From: Ophthalmolycus amberensis
Lineage: Eukaryota > Chordata > Actinopteri > Perciformes > Zoarcidae
Direction: 5' to 3'
DNA: 64,000 bases
Assembly: GCA_024529925.1 (NCBI GenBank)
Contig: JAFEUB010000965.1
Span: 1,583,001 to 1,647,000, forward strand
In this document: positions 58,211-64,000 of the stretch, in pieces
Position numbering within the stretch: position 1 is the stretch's first letter
Layout: each line of letters begins with the position of its first letter
Notes under the pieces: generated by a model
Told to the model about the DNA's origin: nothing
The model's input: the letters and a program-made list of their open reading frames with translations, nothing else
Database searches by the model: none
Position numbers and translations under genes: made by a program

Positions 58211-59296
58211 ATACTGGTAAAGTGTCGAGACATCCGCTCCGATGTTGTGATTGGGGTTTGCGGACTATTTGCTCTAGAGTGCTGCACATTCCTCGCGGCC
58301 TTAATTGATACCAATTATGTGGTTTTTGATTTGGTGTTTGATTGGGAGGTGCATTTGAAGTCTTGATTTGAAGCGCACAGGGTTTTTATTGTCTTTGGAA
58401 TGTCAGGATTTGAATTCCTGAATGATAGCCTGCTACCTTGTGAGTCACATCAAGGGGGCACCGTAGGGTTGGCACCGACGTTGACTGCTCTATATGTTTT
58501 TTAACTTTCTCTTTCAGCCTTTTTTTTGTTTTTGCGCCTTGCCATTTGGAAAGTTAAAACTGGAAAGTTGCTCAGCGTGTAGTATATTCCCTCTGCGCCA
58601 AGAGCTGTCCATCTTGCTGGTTGTTTTTCCCTCTATAACCAGAGGTATTGTCCCTCCAGGGGACACCTGGCTTGTTCCCCACCTCCACAGTGCAAATGTT
58701 CACTGGCTTTAACTGCCAGATGTTATGAAAGGCTCTATTGAAGTCGACCTTTGGCTCATAAAGAAATAGAAAAAAAGTCACCGTGGCTGAGAAGTCTACC
58801 CCGATAGCTTCAGTGACCAGACTATGTCATCGGATTTACACGGGGATCTCGCATGCAAGTCCTTGTAAAGCAAAACACAGTCAGGAGGCGGACATGCTCC
58901 TAAACGTGTCTATTTGTGTTTGGAGTCAGCATATCCGTGTACATTTTGGGTTTGTTTTGTCTAAAGATAATCATAAACCAACATTGTCAAACCCACATGC
59001 AAAACGTGCTAGCAGATTAGCTTGCGCCGTATGACTGAGATTTTTTGACATTTCCAAAACACATCGCTGGCAGAAGACTGAGCAATGCCTTCCAGAGCTA
59101 AAAAGAAATGAGAAACAGCGGCATGAGCGCAATAAAATGAGAGAGAGGCAAGCAGGGAGGGGAAACAGAGGGGGATACATATAAGAGGCAGAAATTTGAG
59201 TAATTAGACGAAGAAATGGAAAGAATCAAAGGGGGAAGAAAATTGGTTTACAATTGTTGTCTGTCTGCCATTATTCCGACTCTGACACACAATCAC

Positions 59297-59301
<5 letters not shown>

Positions 59302-59337
<36 letters not shown>
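59302..59337. repeat. (CA)n microsatellite
   Basis: About 18 uninterrupted CA units. Confidence 0.92.
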
Positions 59338-59339
<2 letters not shown>

Positions 59340-62300
59340 CAAACGTGTGAAGTTGCAGCTGGAACAGCTCCTTATTTGAACTAGCACGCTTGACTGAGGC
59401 CTATTTATTGATTGAATAGTGTGCCAGACCTGAAGGACTCGCAGGGTCTCGGATCCCCCCCCCCCCCCCCATTACTCCCCCCACATTCACCCGCACAAAA
59501 ACACAGACGCACACTCCAAGTCCTCCTTCCCTCCCCTTATTCCTGAGGAAGAACAGGAGCGAGTCAGAGAGGAGACGGCAGGCAGACAGACAGGACACAG
59601 GGCATCACACACTTTTACATACAAACAAACACACGCTCAGAACTGGAGTGTGTGACTCACACACTTTGAAAAGGCATGGAGCAAGATTTTTTATCTTGCA
59701 AGCTACTGGTGACAGCTCTTCTTATCCTGGTACTGTAATGTTTGCTTTTTTCCCCCTAAATGTTCATCTTGGAAAAAAAATCTACTTGTTCTGTGATATT
59801 TATTTTTTTGTCTTTTAAGCCTTAAAACTTGTCACATCAAGTAAATCATTCAGAAAGCATGTGTTCTAATAGATTGCTGTGTGTATGCATGTATTTTGTG
59901 ACATCTGCGGTACTCTCCAGATCCTGGAGTCCTTTCGGCAGTGTCTTTTAACAAGCCAGTTAGTGTGACCTGACGTGTCTTATTTGCTCCTGCTGCTAAA
60001 AAGGCCTCCTCTGTGTGTGTGTGATCTAAGGCACAACAGTTGACTCGTCATGCAAGCTGTTTCGTCTGAGGTTAGTCCTCCTCTGTTACATTACAGTGAC
60101 TGCTTTCCTTGCGGCATGGCGGCGAGTACAGTGCCGTGCAGCGTGGATCAGACGACAAGGGATTCAGCAGATGTGCAAATATCGTATGTCTTGCCGACTG
60201 AAAAGGCCATCGTATGGTTATTGACACAGTCTGCAAAAAAAAAAGGAACCAGAGTCTGGTTTCTTTCCCCTGTCGAGGAGTTTTCCATCTTCAAGGAAAA
60301 ATGCCCTAAGTCTCAGCTGCTGACAGGTGACTTAAATAGAATCTGTCCATCAGAATAACACAATGTGGAGATCACGAGTCTTTTATCAGCTACTTTCCTC
60401 TCCTCCACTAGATGTGAAAACATTAAGTGGTCATATGTTTTGCTCCGTTTATCCAAACTAGTAGAGAGAGCCGGAGATAAAAAATGTGTCTCAATGCTTT
60501 GTTGTGTAAATTGGTGCCGTTAACGGTGCAAATAAAACCCTGGAGGGATCAGAGCAGGAGAGGTGGGACGTGCAGCGATGGACGCCTCGGAAGGCTCCAA
60601 GTAGATATTCGAGCCTTTTGATTATTGGATCCAAATCCCAGCAGGGCGGCCGTCCGACTTGCGGAGCCCCGTGTTCCTCCGCCTTCATTGAGAACAATAG
60701 CAGCACAGTCAGCCAAACAACCTCCTCATCTCCATTCCTCCGTCCCTTCATCCACCTCCCCTCCTCTTTCTTCACCAGCCTCGCTATACCTCCGGCTCTC
60801 TTGGCTTCGCAACACACAGCTCCGAGCCGTAATTGAGTGTAAAATTCACTGATTGCTTTTCAAAGGAGGATTGAGGTGGTGTGCTAACCGGCTGCCCAGA
60901 GCACAGCCTGTGTTTATTTACTGTGGATCCAAACATTGGAATAGTTGGCCCGTGCAGAAAGTAGTGCCACCGGCGATATGTTTGGCCGCATGCTCCGTTG
61001 CCTGCGTGTTTAGGTCTTGCCGTTCCCCTCTGCTGTTCCTCAGGCGTCATCGGCACTGACAGCCATTTATATCAGTCCCCACGCACTTTTAATAATGTAA
61101 ACCCACCACCCTGCGTACGGCGACCCAAAGAAAATAATCAAGGCAGTATTATTACCTTGTATCTACTTTCCTCTGCAAGATCCATTCATGTTTGTACACG
61201 AGGCACAATGCCATGCTGTTGGGGAAAAGGGGCCAAAGAGGTCAAAATAACTTGGCGTATCCTGAGTTTTTCCTCTTGAATCTCTAGTCTGTGTATCTCA
61301 AGTGCAAGCTGGGACATTCACTGTAAACCCTTTGTCAGCTCAGTGGGCATAAAGAGCAGGTGTTACACATAAAGTTCGCATAGTCCCGGCCTTATTCAGG
61401 GCGTTCGGGGTAAGTGGGCTTGTTGTCCCTCACATTTCATTCCTAATCTACGGGATTTGGGATTTTTAAGTCAAAAGCTCTGCGGGATGTGCCAGCTTAA
61501 ACGGCCATCGTGGTGGCGTAAAGATCCCGTGGCGGGAGGCTGTCTAAAGCGCACAAAAGCCTAAGTTTTCAGGTTACTGTGGAAAAAATTAATAATTTGT
61601 TCTCACATCCATCTATTCCTTTTCAATGCCATCAAAGCCTCTGTTGAGTGGCATATTATTTTCATTGGAATGTTCTAGTCTTTTAAACCAAATTCTTGCT
61701 GCCATAGGAGGTGGATGATTTGTCCCAGCGTCGGTTCCAAGTCTTTTTTTCGTCTTCTCATTTTCCAGGTTTTCATCCATTCAACAGGTATAGAACCGGT
61801 TGTTTTTGCTAAGCTGCCCCTGTTCTAGACAGAAAAAGCAATCTATTTTCCTCTTTCATACAATCTGAGCCTATAACGTAGCTCTCGGACTTCATTCAGT
61901 CAGACCTGCAAAGGGCATTGAGAAGAGCTACAGGCTGCTGAGATCTATGCTGCTGAGTAAAGCCAAGACAAAGAAACATAACTCATGTGGAGCAGTAGAT
62001 GATCCACATCAGACGCCAGTGCCAGCCTTACAAATAAACCCCTTAGTAGGTGAGTCAGCCCAGTCAAATCTAATCTGAAAATACGAAAGGCCTTGTAGGG
62101 CAAAGAGGAGTTAAAAGAGTGTAATATAGAGGGGGTGGGGAGGACTTTACTTGTTGGCTGTCACTCTACATCTGAGATGCACATTGTCCTTGCAGTCGCA
62201 AAATTCATCCTCTCATAATATTGACTTTGGATCACGCAGTGATATCCCCGTCTCTGCTGCCAAATACAGCACGACGCAATTAACAGAGGGAGACGCACAC

Positions 62301-62811
62301 ACACGCGAAGCACGAAGTTTAGGAGAGGACTAACAGTTCATCATATAAAGGATGACTCAGACACTTGAGATATGCAAAAGGGGAAAAGAGCTTTTGATTA
62401 CTTCCCCTTGCAGGCTTTCTCATCCTGTCACATGCACTTGTGTTTCGTTTTCCGCTGCTCCTGAAATTTAGTTCAGCTTCTCAACGAGCAGTTTTGGCTT
62501 TTATTTGTGTGCTCTCTGCAAGACAATCTGTTTAAACAGAGGAGGCCACAAGTCATAGGACTGGGGATTATGCATCCCATGGGAAAAGGGAGACGAGGAG
62601 AGCATAACTCCGTTTTATGATGTTGTAATGTTCGGTTGGGTCTCGGCAGATATTAAGACGAACGATTTAACATAAAGACAACGTAGCATTGGTTTGAATG
62701 GATGGACTGGGAACTGCACAAGGATGTCCGTGACAGATCACTCGTGTGCACAAACTCTTCACTTCCTCCTTCGCCTTCTGCTCAAGTCATGTCTCCTTTC
62801 CTGGTGTATAG

Positions 62812-62939
62812 AGCTCGCGGACGGCCCGTTCAGAAGAGGACAGAGACACTCTGTGGGACGCCTGGGGCTCATGGAGTGAATGCTCCCGGACCTGTGCAGG
62901 AGGCGCCTCGTACTCCCTCAGACGATGCCTCAGTTCCAA
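62812..62939 (+). CDS. adamtsl1: ADAMTSL1 (punctin-1) coding exon 2, start of thrombospondin type-1 repeat 1
   Basis: The acceptor TCCTTTCCTGGTGTATAG precedes the exon, and the donor AA|GTAAGC follows. The 128-nt exon starts in phase 0 and leaves two bases (AA) of a split codon. It reads SSRTARSEEDRDTL, then WDAWGSWSECSRTCAGG and ASYSLRRCLSS. The three-tryptophan layer WxxWxxW is a C-mannosylation signature, and CSRTCAGG fits the CxxTCxxG O-fucosylation motif of thrombospondin repeats. The SRTARSEEDRD linker and CLSS ending point to ADAMTSL1 rather than ADAMTSL3, which I recall as DEDKDGNWDAWGDWSDC and CLTGRNC. ADAMTSL1 is a secreted matrix glycoprotein with no protease domain. The Gly expected in CGGG is Ala here. 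The next exon should open by completing the split Lys codon, then a Ser-Cys-Glu-Gly-type sequence; it lies outside the window. Confidence 0.93.
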
Positions 62940-64000
62940 GTAAGCCACTTCTCACCCTAAAGCCTGAGACAAACTCTGTGTGACGATGTAGTGGGCAACA
63001 CCATGGGTTATGCTCGTGTTTTTCCACAGTGCGATATGAGGTACAACACATGTCCTGCTAATGCCTACAACATCGCATATTTGAGATAGGGGTGCTTATT
63101 TCAACATTGTCTGCCTTAATTATCAGTATTTAAAGTTGTAATGTGTAATATCTGACCCTTATCACATAGAACATACCATGAAGTATTCTCAGTGATTCCT
63201 TTTTTTACTGGTAAATTTGAATTGTCTTCACGAATTGCTATTATTAGAACCAGAGACACACGAAATACATTGAAATTTACGACTGCAGAACTCAAAGAAT
63301 GATGCTATGTAATATTTGTAAGCGTGTGTTCAAACACTATCCGAGGTCATCGCATCTTTTAAAGAGCAAAGTCCTGACTGGGGTTGGACTGGTTTCCATT
63401 AAAGTGCCATATCATGGCTTTAAGATTCAAGAGTGGGGAGCAGGAGGGCGGGGGGGGGGGTAATCCCTAATAGTGTGAGTAAATCTCACCAATCGCTCCA
63501 TTCCCATGGGCTGGAATGGAAGTGCTCAAAATACATGTGAATGTGAAATAGCCCTGAGGGGTCACCTGAGATCACTTGCCCATCCACCTTTCTAAAACTG
63601 TCTAGACGGCCATAAGTGCCTGAATCATGAATTCATCCGTGACAATAGGGTTCCGATTTTTTGTAACGTCGCTTAACTAATGTAAGCATAACAATCGATA
63701 CATGTCACTTTCAATAAGTGTTTTCTGTGATGGACTTTGGGCTCTGCAAGCAATGAACCCACATTGGTTGGATTCCCACTGCTCATCATCTCGGCTTAAG
63801 TCTCGGGACGAACCTGGAACTTGCAGTTTGGACCTCTCGGTCCTTTCATCCTGTTGCCAAAGTCGCCCGGTTGGTTAGGCTTCAAGCTAACCCTGTGGGC
63901 TTCAAGATTAAAGCTCGAAGCCAAGTGTACTGGGCAAAGTGGTCAATTACAAATGGATTTGAGGAACGAGAGAGAGAGAGAGAAAAAAAAAGGAGAAAGA
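62940..64000 (+). other. adamtsl1: Start of adamtsl1 intron 2
   Basis: It begins with the GTAAGC donor at 62940. A G run lies at about 63451-63460, and a GA tract followed by A-rich sequence at about 63969-63991. No exon was recognised before the window ends. Confidence 0.7.

Larger units (their letters stand above)
57401..62811. other. Intronic DNA between the hAT block and exon 2
   Basis: It contains GT tracts (58031-58047, 58187-58210), a CA tract (59302-59337) and a C run (59455-59470). No further exon or gene was recognised. The last 50 bases form the pyrimidine-rich acceptor region of exon 2. Confidence 0.55.

Noticed and set aside
62702..62983. 93-codon frame over exon 2
   Set aside because: It is a different frame from the TSR1 reading and reads through both splice sites.

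Overview
This window looks like teleost (probably percomorph) nuclear DNA. It has no operons or dense ORFs. It holds canonical GT/AG-bounded vertebrate exons, many CA/GT and CT microsatellites, long C or G homopolymers, and several repeat families typical of bony fish: an L2-type LINE, V-SINE tails, hAT elements and MITEs. The species cannot be named from the sequence.

The only host gene I can support is the 5' end of an ADAMTSL1 (punctin-1) orthologue on the + strand. A CpG-rich 5' region with a CT tract and a small tandem repeat leads to an ATG at 2210. Coding exon 1 (2210-2266) encodes a 19-residue hydrophobic signal-peptide start and ends in phase 0 at a GTGAGC donor. About 60.5 kb downstream, exon 2 (62812-62939) encodes the linker and first half of thrombospondin type-1 repeat 1. 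It has the WxxWxxW and CSxTC signatures and the ASYSLRRCLSS stretch typical of ADAMTSL1/3. The remaining exons lie beyond the right edge.

Everything between is intron 1, and its recognisable content is mobile DNA. The main item is a nearly complete minus-strand L2-clade LINE (about 26974-30462). Its 918-codon endonuclease-reverse transcriptase ORF is uninterrupted, and an upstream reading frame appears to be separated from it by a small frameshift. Near the right side is a nested block (55001-57392) bounded by short terminal inverted repeats and a perfect 8-bp target duplication (CTAGAGAG), as expected for hAT. It contains a hAT transposase C-terminal remnant with its own 3' terminus, a common fish MITE, a GAACGTTC-rich minisatellite and a degenerate tRNA-like box pair. 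Several short dispersed fish repeat families recur at 6-8, 10.5, 17.6, 22, 23.8, 31-33, 36.5, 39, 43.5, 47, 51.5 and 52.6 kb. One 118-bp segment occurs twice in register with only four differences.

Most other open frames are short and look like chance ORFs in intronic DNA. One minus-strand segment (26341-26664) is coding-like but unidentified. I see no CRISPR array, prokaryotic system, rRNA or intact tRNA gene.
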